Below, piece after piece: positions 1 through 8,633 of a stretch of DNA of 64,000 bases (position 1 is its first letter; each line of letters starts with the position of its first letter). A program made the translations under genes and the position numbers. This DNA is from Flavobacterium weaverense (lineage in GTDB: Bacteria > Bacteroidota > Bacteroidia > Flavobacteriales > Flavobacteriaceae), in assembly GCF_003688495.1 (NCBI RefSeq), contig NZ_REFH01000007.1, positions 744,001 to 808,000 on the forward strand. Reading direction: 5' to 3'. Under the pieces are notes generated by a model. That model made no database searches and was not told where the DNA came from. It was given only the letters and a program-made list of their open reading frames with translations.

Positions 1-91
1 TTTGTTCTTCTTTTTCTACGTGCGCAAAGGCTGTATTAGAAGAAAAAGTCAAAAGTAAAATCAATGCAAAAAGAACTTTTTTAAGAAGCAT
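1..91 (-). CDS. Secreted protein, N-terminal fragment only
   Basis: The gene runs off the left edge of the window. Its ATG is the reverse complement of bases 89-91, and 30 codons are visible. They encode a classic signal peptide: two lysines (positions 4-5), a hydrophobic core rich in Leu/Ile/Thr, and a likely cleavage after AFA (about residue 23), followed by a charged stretch HVEKEEQ. The product is therefore exported to the periplasm or outer membrane, but the family cannot be told from so little. No promoter motif stands out upstream; the 140 bases to the next gene's stop are AT-rich and carry nothing recognisable. Confidence 0.6.
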   Translation of the reverse strand, partial: MLLKKVLFALILLLTFSSNTAFAHVEKEEQ

Positions 92-231
92 AATAAGTTT
101 GCTAAGTAGTTAAAATTGAATTTTGATCAATTGTTTTAATGGAAATTTTTAATTTATGGTATTCGAATCTTTTTAATGTACTATTCTAATATGCTTGTAA
201 ACTAAATGCAAAATTATAAATAATACAGTGC

Positions 232-894
232 TTATGGTTTTACCAGTTTGTGTTTTATTGCATATTTTACAAGACTAATCGAATTTTTAGCGCCAAGCTT
301 TTTCATTATATTTTTACGATGCGTTTCGACTGTGTTTGCACTAATAAATAATTGATCACTAATTTCCTTACCGCTGAATTCAAGCGAAATTAAGATTATA
401 ATTTCAAGCTCTCTTTCTGTTAAAATTTCGTTTCCGTGTAATTGAGATTTATTTAATTTAGGGTTACCTTTAGTTACTTTCGTGAAAATTTTCTCCCTAA
501 CATCTTTACAGAAATATTCTTCGCCATTATTAACCGCTAGTATGGCGTTAATAATGTTCTCGCCTGCACATTTTTTAGTCAAATAACCACTACTACCTAA
601 CTTCATCACTTCTCGCACTATTCTTAAATCGTCGTGGCTTGATAAAACTATGATTTTGCAGGGAAAACCTTTGGCGGCAAATTCTTTTATAACCTCAATT
701 CCGTCCTTGCCAGGCATGTTGATGTCAAGTACAAGAATATCTGAGTTGTTACTTTGCACCTCTTCAAATAAATTATCACCTGTAATGGAGTGGCCAACTA
801 CTTTAAATGCAGCGTTAGTATGCAAGATTGTTTTGATACCATCAATTAGTATTTGATGATCATCAGCTAGGTGAATTCGTATTTTGTCTAACAT
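232..894 (-). CDS. NarL/FixJ-family response regulator (receiver + LuxR helix-turn-helix)
   Basis: This is a two-component transcription regulator of 220 residues, the usual NarL length. The receiver domain (about residues 5-120) has the acidic pocket D11-D12, the phospho-acceptor D57 in the motif LVLDINMPG, the switch serine S85 and the conserved K107. A linker leads to a LuxR-type DNA-binding domain (about 158-220) with the typical LTERELEII start and the recognition-helix stretch ISANTVETHRKNIMKKL. No partner histidine kinase is adjacent, so the signal is unknown. A Bacteroidota promoter lies just upstream (912-944). It stands alone between the partial secreted gene and the DUF4293 gene. 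Confidence 0.93.
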   Translation of the reverse strand: MLDKIRIHLADDHQILIDGIKTILHTNAAFKVVGHSITGDNLFEEVQSNNSDILVLDINMPGKDGIEVIKEFAAKGFPCKIIVLSSHDDLRIVREVMKLGSSGYLTKKCAGENIINAILAVNNGEEYFCKDVREKIFTKVTKGNPKLNKSQLHGNEILTERELEIIILISLEFSGKEISDQLFISANTVETHRKNIMKKLGAKNSISLVKYAIKHKLVKP

Positions 895-911
895 AGTGTG
901 TTTGTTATTGC

Positions 912-944
912 CAAATTTAGATAAAATAAATAGCTGTGCGCAAA
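912..944 (-). promoter_or_regulatory. Bacteroidota-type promoter of the NarL-type regulator
   Basis: Read on the minus strand, a -33 TTTG (941-944) is followed after 21 bases by the -7 element TAAATTTG (912-919), 18 bases ahead of the ATG at 894. This matches the Bacteroidota consensus TTTG-N19/21-TAnnTTTG. Confidence 0.6.
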
Positions 945-985
945 TTTTCTCAAATTATTGCTGACTTTGAGTTTTGAACACAAAA

Positions 986-1011
986 AAACCCGAACTGTTA
1001 CATTCGGGTTT
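986..1011 (-). terminator. Rho-independent terminator of the DUF4293 gene
   Basis: Nine-base-pair stem AAACCCGAA/TTCGGGTTT with an 8-base loop. On the minus strand it runs into a T tract (bases 982-988). It lies 31 bases past the stop of the DUF4293 gene. Confidence 0.85.
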
Positions 1012-1042
1012 CCTTCGCACTAATAAACTAAAGTTTATAGGT

Positions 1043-1456
1043 TTACCTCAATCTGTCCACAGATTTTACGAGATCTTCATCCTTTTTGATGGCCTTATTA
1101 GCTAAAACTAATAACACGATAGCAACTACAGGTAGAAACATCCCAATACCTTTCTCAGAAACAGCGGGTGTTTCTCCAGATACATTTAGTGAACGATATA
1201 CAAACAATCCTAATAAAATCAAATTTAATATGATATTCAATCTGCCAATAACAAATTGATTTTGTCTTTTTTTATAGGAAACGATACTCAAAACAGTTAG
1301 CGTAGTACTAAGTCCTAGCAATACCGTGTAGATTTGACTTTGCATGAAATAATAAGAGCTATTATCGCTCATAGTCCATAAAGGAATAAAAAACAATAAT
1401 ATACCTGTAACTACAAAAGCAAGAAATAAATAAATGGTCTGAATTCTCTGTATCAT
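1043..1456 (-). CDS. DUF4293 family small integral membrane protein
   Basis: This 137-residue protein has four hydrophobic segments: about residues 8-26, 40-58, 70-86 and 104-120. The start MIQRIQTIYLFLA and the overall four-helix pattern are typical of DUF4293 proteins, which are found in Bacteroidota and have no known function. It is monocistronic, divergent from rho, with its own terminator (986-1011). A possible -7 element TATTTTTG lies at 1474-1481. In flavobacterial genomes this gene is, to my recollection, usually next to rho, which fits here. The C-terminal tail is charged and probably cytoplasmic. Confidence 0.85.
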   Translation of the reverse strand: MIQRIQTIYLFLAFVVTGILLFFIPLWTMSDNSSYYFMQSQIYTVLLGLSTTLTVLSIVSYKKRQNQFVIGRLNIILNLILLGLFVYRSLNVSGETPAVSEKGIGMFLPVVAIVLLVLANKAIKKDEDLVKSVDRLR

Positions 1457-1638
1457 GTGTTAAATATGTTTGACAAAAATATATCTTCTTTTTTACAAAT
1501 ACTATTGTCTGATAAAAATTTATTCGTATTATTGCATCATAATTCCGTAAGCACTTCATACTGCGGTTGATTCAATTTAAAGTTACTACCTATCTTTTAC
1601 GTTATTCCAAAAAAACTAATTAAACTCATAGAACATTC

Positions 1639-3435
1639 ATGTTTGATATTTCTGCATTAAAAGAAATGAAGCTTTCTGAGCTTCAAGAAATAGCTAAAAC
1701 GGCTAAAAACATAAAATTTAACGGTGTTAAAAAAGAGACATTGATTGGTCATATTTTAGATCATCAAGCTGCTACAGTTGAATCGAAAGTAACTACAACA
1801 GCAGAAACTGTTCTTGAAGATGATAAACCTAAAAGAGCCCGAATTGTTCCTGTTAAAAAAGTAGCTATTCAAAAAACGAAAGTTAATCCTGTTATTGAGA
1901 ATCAGGAAATTGCAGTCGCTGAAATAGAAACAGAAGAAAATAACGTTTCAGAAAAAGCGGAAATTGCTATTAATGAAACAGATTCTTCAGATCAAGAGCA
2001 AAAAAACGAGGAAAAAGTAGAAGGTAAAAAACCTGGTACAGCGATAAAATTTAATAAATCAGCTTACGAGAAAAAAATAGCCTTAAAAAAGGACAAAGAA
2101 GAAGTTAAAGAAACTTCAAAAGAGCAAGAGCCTACAGTTGACTCTACATCAGAAGTAACTGCTGAAGAAAAAGCTGAAGTTGTTGCTCCTGCAAAAAAAA
2201 TAAATCCGAACCAGTTGCATAAACAAAATGCAAATCAAAATGGAAACGGAAATCAAAATACAAATCAAAACCCCAATTTTAAAAACAAGAAAAGCAATTT
2301 TGCTGCATCTGACTTTGAATTTGACGGTATTATAGAAAGTGAAGGAGTTTTAGAAATGATGCCTGATGGATATGGTTTCTTAAGATCTTCTGATTATAAC
2401 TATTTGGCTTCGCCAGATGATATTTATTTATCTACTTCTCAAATACGATTATTTGGTTTAAAAACTGGAGACACTGTAAAAGGTGTGGTTCGTCCACCAA
2501 AAGAAGGAGAGAAATTTTTCCCTTTAGTTCGCGTATTAAAAATAAACGGGCACGATCCTCAAGTTGTTCGCGATCGAGTTTCATTCGAGCATTTAACTCC
2601 TGTTTTTCCGTCAGAGAAATTTAAATTAGCTGAAAAGCAAAGCACAATTTCAACTCGAATTATTGATTTGTTTTCACCAATAGGTAAAGGACAACGTGGA
2701 ATGATCGTGGCACAGCCTAAAACAGGTAAAACGATGTTGCTTAAGGACATTGCTAATGCAATTGCAGCTAATCATCCTGAAGTATATTTAATTGTTTTGT
2801 TAATCGATGAAAGACCAGAAGAGGTTACAGATATGCAACGTTCAGTAAGAGGAGAAGTAATTGCTTCTACTTTTGATAGAGAACCACAAGAGCACGTAAA
2901 AATTGCTAATATCGTTCTTGAAAAAGCAAAACGTTTAGTAGAATGTGGTCACGATGTAGTGATTCTACTAGATTCAATCACACGTTTAGCAAGAGCATAT
3001 AATACGGTTCAACCAGCATCAGGAAAAGTTTTAAGTGGTGGTGTTGATGCTAACGCATTACAAAAACCAAAACGATTCTTTGGAGCAGCTCGTAATGTTG
3101 AAAATGGAGGTTCTTTAAGTATTATAGCAACTGCATTGACAGAAACTGGTTCTAAAATGGATGAAGTGATCTTCGAGGAATTTAAAGGAACTGGTAATAT
3201 GGAATTACAATTAGATAGAAAGATCGCAAACAAACGTATCTTCCCAGCTATCGATTTAACTTCGTCAAGTACAAGACGTGATGATATGTTGTTAGATCCA
3301 AAAACATTACAGCGCATGTGGATTATGAGAAAGTATCTTTCTGATATGAATCCTGTGGAAGCAATGGATTTCATAAACGATAGATTCAAGAAAACTAAAA
3401 ATAATGAAGAGTTCTTGATTTCAATGAACGACTAA
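1639..3435 (+). CDS. rho: Transcription termination factor Rho with long N-terminal insert
   Basis: Rho is a hexameric RNA-dependent ATPase that ends transcription. The 598-residue protein is far longer than the roughly 420 residues of E. coli Rho. Residues 1-45 form the Rho N-terminal helical domain; about 46-225 is a low-complexity stretch rich in Glu, Lys and Ala that ends in an Asn/Gln-rich run; the RNA-binding cold-shock-like domain starts near 228 ([15 protein letters not shown]). The ATPase core has Walker A (AQPKTGKT), Walker B ([16 protein letters not shown]) and the Q/R-loop region ([21 protein letters not shown]). The long disordered insert is known from Bacteroidota Rho proteins. 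Transcribed alone, with a strong bidirectional terminator downstream. Confidence 0.98.
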   Translation: MFDISALKEMKLSELQEIAKTAKNIKFNGVKKETLIGHILDHQAATVESKVTTTAETVLEDDKPKRARIVPVKKVAIQKTKVNPVIENQEIAVAEIETEENNVSEKAEIAINETDSSDQEQKNEEKVEGKKPGTAIKFNKSAYEKKIALKKDKEEVKETSKEQEPTVDSTSEVTAEEKAEVVAPAKKINPNQLHKQNANQNGNGNQNTNQNPNFKNKKSNFAASDFEFDGIIESEGVLEMMPDGYGFLRSSDYNYLASPDDIYLSTSQIRLFGLKTGDTVKGVVRPPKEGEKFFPLVRVLKINGHDPQVVRDRVSFEHLTPVFPSEKFKLAEKQSTISTRIIDLFSPIGKGQRGMIVAQPKTGKTMLLKDIANAIAANHPEVYLIVLLIDERPEEVTDMQRSVRGEVIASTFDREPQEHVKIANIVLEKAKRLVECGHDVVILLDSITRLARAYNTVQPASGKVLSGGVDANALQKPKRFFGAARNVENGGSLSIIATALTETGSKMDEVIFEEFKGTGNMELQLDRKIANKRIFPAIDLTSSSTRRDDMLLDPKTLQRMWIMRKYLSDMNPVEAMDFINDRFKKTKNNEEFLISMND

Positions 3436-3484
3436 CAAAATAATTTAAAATAGTTATTTCCAAATTCTAATTTGGTTTATCTCT

Positions 3485-3529
3485 AAAAAAAAACTCCAAT
3501 TTTCAAATTTGAAAATTGGAGTTTTTTTT
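3485..3529. terminator. Bidirectional terminator between rho and the rsmB-like gene
   Basis: A 17-base-pair perfect stem (3491-3507 with 3508-3524, AAACTCCAATTTTCAAA and its complement, effectively closing on a tiny loop) is flanked by an A run on the left and a T run on the right, so it can end transcription from both convergent genes. Confidence 0.9.
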
Positions 3530-3569
3530 ATTTATATTTCTAGGAATTTCTATATCGAAATTTAAAAAT

Positions 3570-4784
3570 TTATTCTTTACGTTCTAACAAAGCCATGTAA
3601 AAACCATCAAAACCAGACTCTGAGGCAAGGATTTTTTGATCTTTTATAAAGTTGAATTGTTTTCCAATGTCTGTTGTCAAGAAACGAGCAACTTGATCTT
3701 GATTTTCAGAAGGTAAAACGGAACAAGTAGCATAAACTAATTTCCCACCTGGTTTTACAATTTTAGAATAGCTTTCTAAAACTTCTGATTGTACTTTACG
3801 AATATTGTCAATAAACTCTGGTTGTAATTTCCACTTAGCATCAGGATTTCTTTTTAGAACTCCTAAACCGCTACATGGAGCATCAATTAGTACACGATCT
3901 GCTCTTTCATGTAATTTTTTGATAACTTTTGTAGAATCTATAATTTTATATTCGATGTTGAAAGCTCCATCTCTCTTAGCACGGATCTTTAATTGTTTTA
4001 ATTTGCTTTCATACAAATCCATTGCAATTAATTGACCCTTATTTTCCATTAGAGCAGCAAGGTGTAGTGTTTTTCCACCAGCACCAGCACACGTATCAAC
4101 AACTCTCATTCCAGGCTTAACATCAAGGAAAGCAGCTACTAATTGTGAGTTTGCATCTTGAACTTCAAAGAAACCTTGTTTAAATGCATCCGTCAAGAAA
4201 ACATTAGCTCTTTCTTTAAGAACTAAAGCGTCTGGTTGATTTTTTAAAGTTTCTGTATCAATATTTAAGTCCATCAAAATAGCACGAAGTGCTTCTCTTG
4301 TCGTCTTTAATGTATTTACTCTAAGTATAACTTTGGCTGGTTGATTTTGAGCTGTTATTTCAGTTGCCCAAACTTTTTCACCTAATTCTTTAACTCCTAA
4401 TTCGTCCATCCAGTCTGGGATAGATTCTTTTAATGCTCTTACTCTTGAAAGTTCATCAAAACGACCTTTTATTTTTCTTTCTGGAGTTCCTTCTAATTGA
4501 CGCCAATCAGGAATAGGATATCCTCTTAATACAGCCCATACTGAAAACATTCTCCAAAGATTATCTCTGTCAAATGGTTCTTTAACTTCTGCAATTTCTG
4601 CGTATAATCTTTTCCAACGTACTATTTCGTAGATAGTTTCAGCGACAAATTTTCTATCTGAACTTCCCCAACGTTTGTCTTTTTTTAAAGATCTTGCTAC
4701 CACTTTATCAGCATATTCACCTTCATTGAAAATGGCATTTAATGCATCTATTGTTGTGTAAACTAAATTTCTATGTAATCTCAT
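3570..4784 (-). CDS. RsmB/NOP-type rRNA (cytosine-C5) methyltransferase
   Basis: This SAM-dependent RNA m5C methyltransferase (404 residues) probably modifies 16S rRNA. The N-terminal third is a NusB-like/PUA-type RNA-binding region. The Rossmann catalytic domain starts near residue 225 with VVDTCAGAGGKTLHLAAL. The two family cysteines are present: the catalytic-loop Cys in IDAPCSGLGVLKRNPDAKW and the nucleophile in YATCSVLPSENQDQV. The sequence fits the RsmB/RsmF group; which rRNA position it modifies cannot be decided from sequence alone. A good -7 element TACCTTTG lies at 4802-4809. It is convergent with rho. Confidence 0.88.
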   Translation of the reverse strand: MRLHRNLVYTTIDALNAIFNEGEYADKVVARSLKKDKRWGSSDRKFVAETIYEIVRWKRLYAEIAEVKEPFDRDNLWRMFSVWAVLRGYPIPDWRQLEGTPERKIKGRFDELSRVRALKESIPDWMDELGVKELGEKVWATEITAQNQPAKVILRVNTLKTTREALRAILMDLNIDTETLKNQPDALVLKERANVFLTDAFKQGFFEVQDANSQLVAAFLDVKPGMRVVDTCAGAGGKTLHLAALMENKGQLIAMDLYESKLKQLKIRAKRDGAFNIEYKIIDSTKVIKKLHERADRVLIDAPCSGLGVLKRNPDAKWKLQPEFIDNIRKVQSEVLESYSKIVKPGGKLVYATCSVLPSENQDQVARFLTTDIGKQFNFIKDQKILASESGFDGFYMALLERKE

Positions 4785-4801
4785 TTTTAATAATTGAGGT
4801 G

Positions 4802-4809
4802 CAAAGGTA
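4802..4809 (-). promoter_or_regulatory. -7 element of the rsmB-like gene
   Basis: Reads TACCTTTG on the minus strand, a perfect TAnnTTTG match, 17 bases before the ATG at 4784. No clear -33 TTG was found at the right spacing. Confidence 0.45.
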
Positions 4810-4867
4810 CTATTTATTGATTGAATGTGATATTTTAAATAATGAATGTTATTTATAAATTTCTTTC

Positions 4868-4904
4868 CAAAAAAAAAACACTGTGTTTGTTACAGTGTTT
4901 TTTT
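4868..4904 (-). terminator. Terminator of kup
   Basis: Stem AAACACTGT (4876-4884) / ACAGTGTTT (4892-4900) with a 7-base loop, followed on the minus strand by a long T tract. It lies 10-15 bases beyond the kup stop codon. The plus strand also has a T run, so it may work both ways. Confidence 0.88.
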
Positions 4905-4914
4905 GAATTATCAA

Positions 4915-6876
4915 TTAATGAATGCGTTTTAAATCTACTTTTTCAGGAGCATGAAGCACCATCGGGAATTTTTCAATTTTTACAGAACTACTGTCTAATC
5001 CAAAAGCTCTCTCCTCAGATAAACTTAATTTTTTAAGAAGGAAGTACGAGTTCATTATTAGTTTTTCATGCCATCTTAAACGACTATCATTGGATAGGAA
5101 TTTTTCAGATAAAACAAATTTGAAATCACCAATAATGTTATTTTTATTTAATGATTCATATCGACTTGTAATATCAACTTCACCATTTTTAACCATGTCT
5201 TTAATCACTTCTCTAAACATCAAGTTTATTTTAGTTGGCTCCCTAAATCCTAGATTAAAATCAACACGGTATAAATCGTCTTTTAAAATTTGAGTAACCT
5301 TGTACTCCGCCTTATATGGTTCAGATAATATATTGACGTGTACAAACCAATAAATATCAGCTCTTTTTGGTCTTTTTTGTAAAATTGAATACATTACTTT
5401 TTCTTCTATTTCGTCAGTTCTTCCAGCGTTAGTCATATAAACCAAGTGCGTTGCGTATTTTGGAATAGTTAAATCAGCGCTTAGTTCAATCAAAACTTTT
5501 TTGTAATCTTCAACTTTTACAAGTTTAGTGTAACTTTTATTTATTTGCTTAGCTAAATACCAAATTGTCATTATACTAATTAATATTGCTGCAATGATAA
5601 GTGTTACGTAACCTCCATCAGCAAATTTAGTGATGTTTGCTGCTAGAAAACTAAATTCAATAAGTAAGTAAATAGTTATTAGTGGAATTATAAAGTATAA
5701 CTTAACCCTTTTCATTATTAGATAAAAGTTAAGTAAAATGGTCGTCATAATCATGCATAATATGATTGCTAAACCATAAGCATGTTCCATATTGTTAGAT
5801 TCCTCAAAGTGCAATACAATTCCAACACAACCAATAAAGAGCAGCCAGTTTATTGAGGGTATGTATAACTGTCCTTTTAATTCAGTAGGATATTTAATTT
5901 TAACTTTTGGCCAAAAATTTAGTCTCATCGCTTCATTAATTAATGTAAATGAACCACTAATCAAAGCTTGTGACGCAATTACTGCAGCTAATGTTGCTAC
6001 AACAATACCTATTGGTTGGAACCAGTCAGGCATAATAAGGTAGAAAGGATTTCCATTTTTACCGCCTAAATTTTGCAACGTTCTTCCCTCATGATGGATC
6101 AAATAAGCGGCTTGCCCAAAATAGTTCAGTACTAAAGCGGTTTTTACAAAAATCCAGCTAATTCTAATATTTTTACGACCACAATGTCCCATGTCTGAAT
6201 ACAAAGCTTCTGCACCAGTAGTACATAAAAACACGAATCCAAGAACAAAAAATCCGTCGGGATGAGCTGATAGTAGATTGTAAGCATAGTAAGGATTAAT
6301 TGCTTTAAAGACTTCAGGATGTTGTGTGATTTGGATCACTCCTAAGACAGCTAGCATTGCAAACCAAACCAGCATCATAGGCGCGAAGAATTTACCAACC
6401 AATTTTGACCCAAATTGCTGAATTGCAAACAGCACAAACAATATTCCTATTACAATGGGAATAGTATTGATCTCTGGATAAAAAGTTCGTATACCTTCAA
6501 TTGCAGAAGATACAGAAATGGGGGGAGTTATAATTCCATCGGCCAATAGTGCGCTTCCACCAACAATTGCGGGGACAATCAGCCATTTTATTTTGGTTTT
6601 TTTTACTAACGCATATAAAGCAAAAATACCTCCTTCACCATGATTATCGGCGCTCAAGGTAATGAGTACGTATTTGATTGTAGTTTGTAAAGTCAGCGTC
6701 CAAAAAACTGCTGAAACTCCACCTAATACAACATCGGCATTTATTATGTGGGTGCCTAAGATGGCTTTCATTACATACAATGGTGAGGTTCCAATATCAC
6801 CGTAAATTATTCCTAAAGAAATTAATAAACCACCTAAAGTCAATTTACTATGCAGGTCTTTGTGCGATGCGCTCAT
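4915..6876 (-). CDS. kup: Kup-type potassium uptake protein
   Basis: This is a K+/H+ symporter of the KUP/HAK/KT family: 653 residues, about 12 transmembrane helices in the first 440 residues, then a cytoplasmic C-terminal domain. The family signature GDIGTSPLYVMKAI is near residue 25, and LSADNHGEGGIFALYALVKK follows the second helix. It gives constitutive potassium uptake at the inner membrane. It is monocistronic with its own terminator; a -7 element TACTTTTG lies at 6898-6905. No potassium-sensing gene or riboswitch is seen next to it. Confidence 0.96.
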   Translation of the reverse strand: MSASHKDLHSKLTLGGLLISLGIIYGDIGTSPLYVMKAILGTHIINADVVLGGVSAVFWTLTLQTTIKYVLITLSADNHGEGGIFALYALVKKTKIKWLIVPAIVGGSALLADGIITPPISVSSAIEGIRTFYPEINTIPIVIGILFVLFAIQQFGSKLVGKFFAPMMLVWFAMLAVLGVIQITQHPEVFKAINPYYAYNLLSAHPDGFFVLGFVFLCTTGAEALYSDMGHCGRKNIRISWIFVKTALVLNYFGQAAYLIHHEGRTLQNLGGKNGNPFYLIMPDWFQPIGIVVATLAAVIASQALISGSFTLINEAMRLNFWPKVKIKYPTELKGQLYIPSINWLLFIGCVGIVLHFEESNNMEHAYGLAIILCMIMTTILLNFYLIMKRVKLYFIIPLITIYLLIEFSFLAANITKFADGGYVTLIIAAILISIMTIWYLAKQINKSYTKLVKVEDYKKVLIELSADLTIPKYATHLVYMTNAGRTDEIEEKVMYSILQKRPKRADIYWFVHVNILSEPYKAEYKVTQILKDDLYRVDFNLGFREPTKINLMFREVIKDMVKNGEVDITSRYESLNKNNIIGDFKFVLSEKFLSNDSRLRWHEKLIMNSYFLLKKLSLSEERAFGLDSSSVKIEKFPMVLHAPEKVDLKRIH

Positions 6877-6897
6877 TTAATGATTTTAATAACAGGT

Positions 6898-6905
6898 CAA
6901 AAGTA
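6898..6905 (-). promoter_or_regulatory. -7 element of kup
   Basis: Reads TACTTTTG on the minus strand (TAnnTTTG), 21 bases before the kup ATG. No matching -33 box is obvious. Confidence 0.4.
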
Positions 6906-6937
6906 CACTTTTAAAATAAAATGTAGCTTTTTATAGA

Positions 6938-6970
6938 ATAAAAAAAACACGGCTTTAAGGGCCGTGTTTT
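6938..6970 (-). terminator. Terminator of the repeat-containing secreted protein gene
   Basis: Ten-base-pair perfect stem AAAACACGGC (6944-6953) / GCCGTGTTTT (6961-6970) followed by T's on the minus strand (bases 6938-6947). It lies 21 bases after the stop at 6992. Confidence 0.88.
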
Positions 6971-6991
6971 AATGTAATAACTAAGTCTTTT

Positions 6992-8518
6992 TTAGATTCT
7001 TCTACTATCATTTCTAGAGGAAGAAATTGTTCTTTGACTTTCGTTTCTTTGAGGAGCTGATTGTCTAGAAGAATTGCCTCTACTTTGTGGTTCTGCTCTT
7101 TGGGGTGCAGCTTCTCTCGACGGGCTTGTTCTACTTTGTGAATTTTCTCTTTGTGGAGCTGTTTCGCGAGAAGGTGCTGATCTGTTTTGTGAATACTCTC
7201 TAGGAGAACTTCCTCTTTGTTGCGTTGCATCTGGAGATGGATTTGTTCTGTTTTGAGAATAATCTCTCGTAGTACTTCCTCTTTGTTGAGTTGCATCCGG
7301 CGATGGATTTGTTCTGTTTTGAGAATAATCTCTCGTAGTACTTCCTCTTTGTTGAGTTGCATCCGGCGATGGATTTGTTCTATTTTGCGCATAATTTCTA
7401 GAAGAACTTCCTCTTTGCTGAGTTGCATCTGGTGATGGATTTGTTCTATTTTGAGAATAATCTCTTGAAGAACTTCCTCTCTGAATTGTAGCATCCGGAG
7501 ATGGATTTTTTCTATTTTGTGAATAATCTCTCGTAGTACTTCCTCTTTGTTGAGTTGCATCCGGCGATGGATTTGTTCTGTTTTGAGAATAGTCTCTTGA
7601 AGAACTGCCTCTCTGAGTTGTTGCATCTGCAGAACGATTTGTTCTATTTTGAGAATAATCTCTCGAAGAACTTCCTCTTTGTGCATTTATTTCACCTGAC
7701 GTATTTCCTCTTCTTGAAGCTAAATCTCGTGATGAACTTCCTCTTCTATTTGAGTTTCCAATTTCATTACTTGATCCTCTTCTTTGATCCAATTCGTAAC
7801 GATTTACAACGTTCACGTTTCTTCTTGAAAAAGAATAGTTCGGATTTTGGCGCTCATATCCATTCGAACGTCTAGAATTATAATATACTACAGTACGTTC
7901 ATTTCTTCTATGATTTACGTAATTGTAATTGTTATTAATATTTATGTTGATATTGATGTTGTTTCTATATCGAAAGATTGGGAACGGATTCCATGCATAA
8001 TAATAGGAAGGATAATAGTTCCAATTCCATGATGAATAATAAGGTCTGTAATTATTTGACCAAAAAGACGCGTAAATTACTGGTGTAGTGTAGTAAACCG
8101 GTTCGTAAATGTAATTCTCTCCGTACATAAATACATCACCTACAACTTGAACGTGAATTTTATTGTTCCGATCTTTTTCTACATCGATCGTCGCAACATC
8201 TTGGTAAACATCACGATCTATAACAGATTGTATAATAATTAAATGCGTTCTGTTTTCGACAGTCTCGATCACTCGCAAATAATCAACTTCATCATCATTA
8301 TTTAAATCCAAATTAGATATTTGACGCTCTGGATCATTAAGACGCTTTTCAAAATCCTGAATGTTTCTAGAATCACCAAAAATGGATGCAACTGCTCTTA
8401 AGTCAAGGTTATCACTTATCTCAGAGTTCATCGCATTTACAGATGTTCTTTTTTGTGCTTGCAATTGTGTTGCGAAAACAGTAGTCAAAAGACTTAATAG
8501 TAGAAGTTTCGTTTTCAT
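6992..8518 (-). CDS. Secreted protein with a C-terminal low-complexity tandem-repeat tail
   Basis: The 508-residue protein starts with a signal peptide (residues 1-21, ending in QLQAQ). Residues 22-145 form a folded-looking domain with a DLNNDDEVDYLRVIE motif that resembles a calcium-binding or EF-hand-like loop. Residues 146-200 are Tyr/Trp/Asn-rich. The rest is Ser/Arg/Gln-rich: eight 22-residue units (280-455) followed by degenerate 17-residue units that begin with QR and often end in AAP or SAP. It is therefore an exported, largely disordered, very basic protein; function unknown. Other reading frames through the repeats are also open, but only this frame has a signal peptide and a coherent N-terminal domain. 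It has its own terminator. Confidence 0.85.
   Translation of the reverse strand: MKTKLLLLSLLTTVFATQLQAQKRTSVNAMNSEISDNLDLRAVASIFGDSRNIQDFEKRLNDPERQISNLDLNNDDEVDYLRVIETVENRTHLIIIQSVIDRDVYQDVATIDVEKDRNNKIHVQVVGDVFMYGENYIYEPVYYTTPVIYASFWSNNYRPYYSSWNWNYYPSYYYAWNPFPIFRYRNNININININNNYNYVNHRRNERTVVYYNSRRSNGYERQNPNYSFSRRNVNVVNRYELDQRRGSSNEIGNSNRRGSSSRDLASRRGNTSGEINAQRGSSSRDYSQNRTNRSADATTQRGSSSRDYSQNRTNPSPDATQQRGSTTRDYSQNRKNPSPDATIQRGSSSRDYSQNRTNPSPDATQQRGSSSRNYAQNRTNPSPDATQQRGSTTRDYSQNRTNPSPDATQQRGSTTRDYSQNRTNPSPDATQQRGSSPREYSQNRSAPSRETAPQRENSQSRTSPSREAAPQRAEPQSRGNSSRQSAPQRNESQRTISSSRNDSRRI
7154..7681 (-). repeat. Eight tandem 66-bp repeats inside the coding region
   Basis: Each unit encodes 22 residues with consensus QRGSSSRDYSQNRTNPSPDA plus two more residues. 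The eight units differ mainly at S-S/T-T after RGS and in single substitutions (for example K for T, A for S). DNA similarity between units is very high, so copy number could change by slippage or recombination. The unit length (66) is a multiple of three, so gain or loss keeps the frame. Confidence 0.95.
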
Positions 8519-8633
8519 AGTAAATTGGATTAAATTTTCTCTTTTTTGGAATATCCAATTACTGTGCCAATAAATTTTAGAGACTAATCGTATTTCTATT
8601 AATAATTGTAAATTAGCATTAAAATAATTTTGT

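Noticed and set aside
6955..7686. A 243-codon open frame on the minus strand across the tandem repeats
   Set aside because: It lacks a signal peptide or any domain, begins inside the repeat array and ends in the terminator. It is the alternate frame of the 66-bp repeats within the real 508-residue gene.
6992..8518. CRISPR array suspected from regular repeats
   Set aside because: The repeats are contiguous 66-bp coding units with no spacers.
8625..8632. TAATTTTG as a promoter for the BNR lipoprotein gene
   Set aside because: It ends one base before the ATG, too close for a normal start; probably chance in AT-rich DNA.
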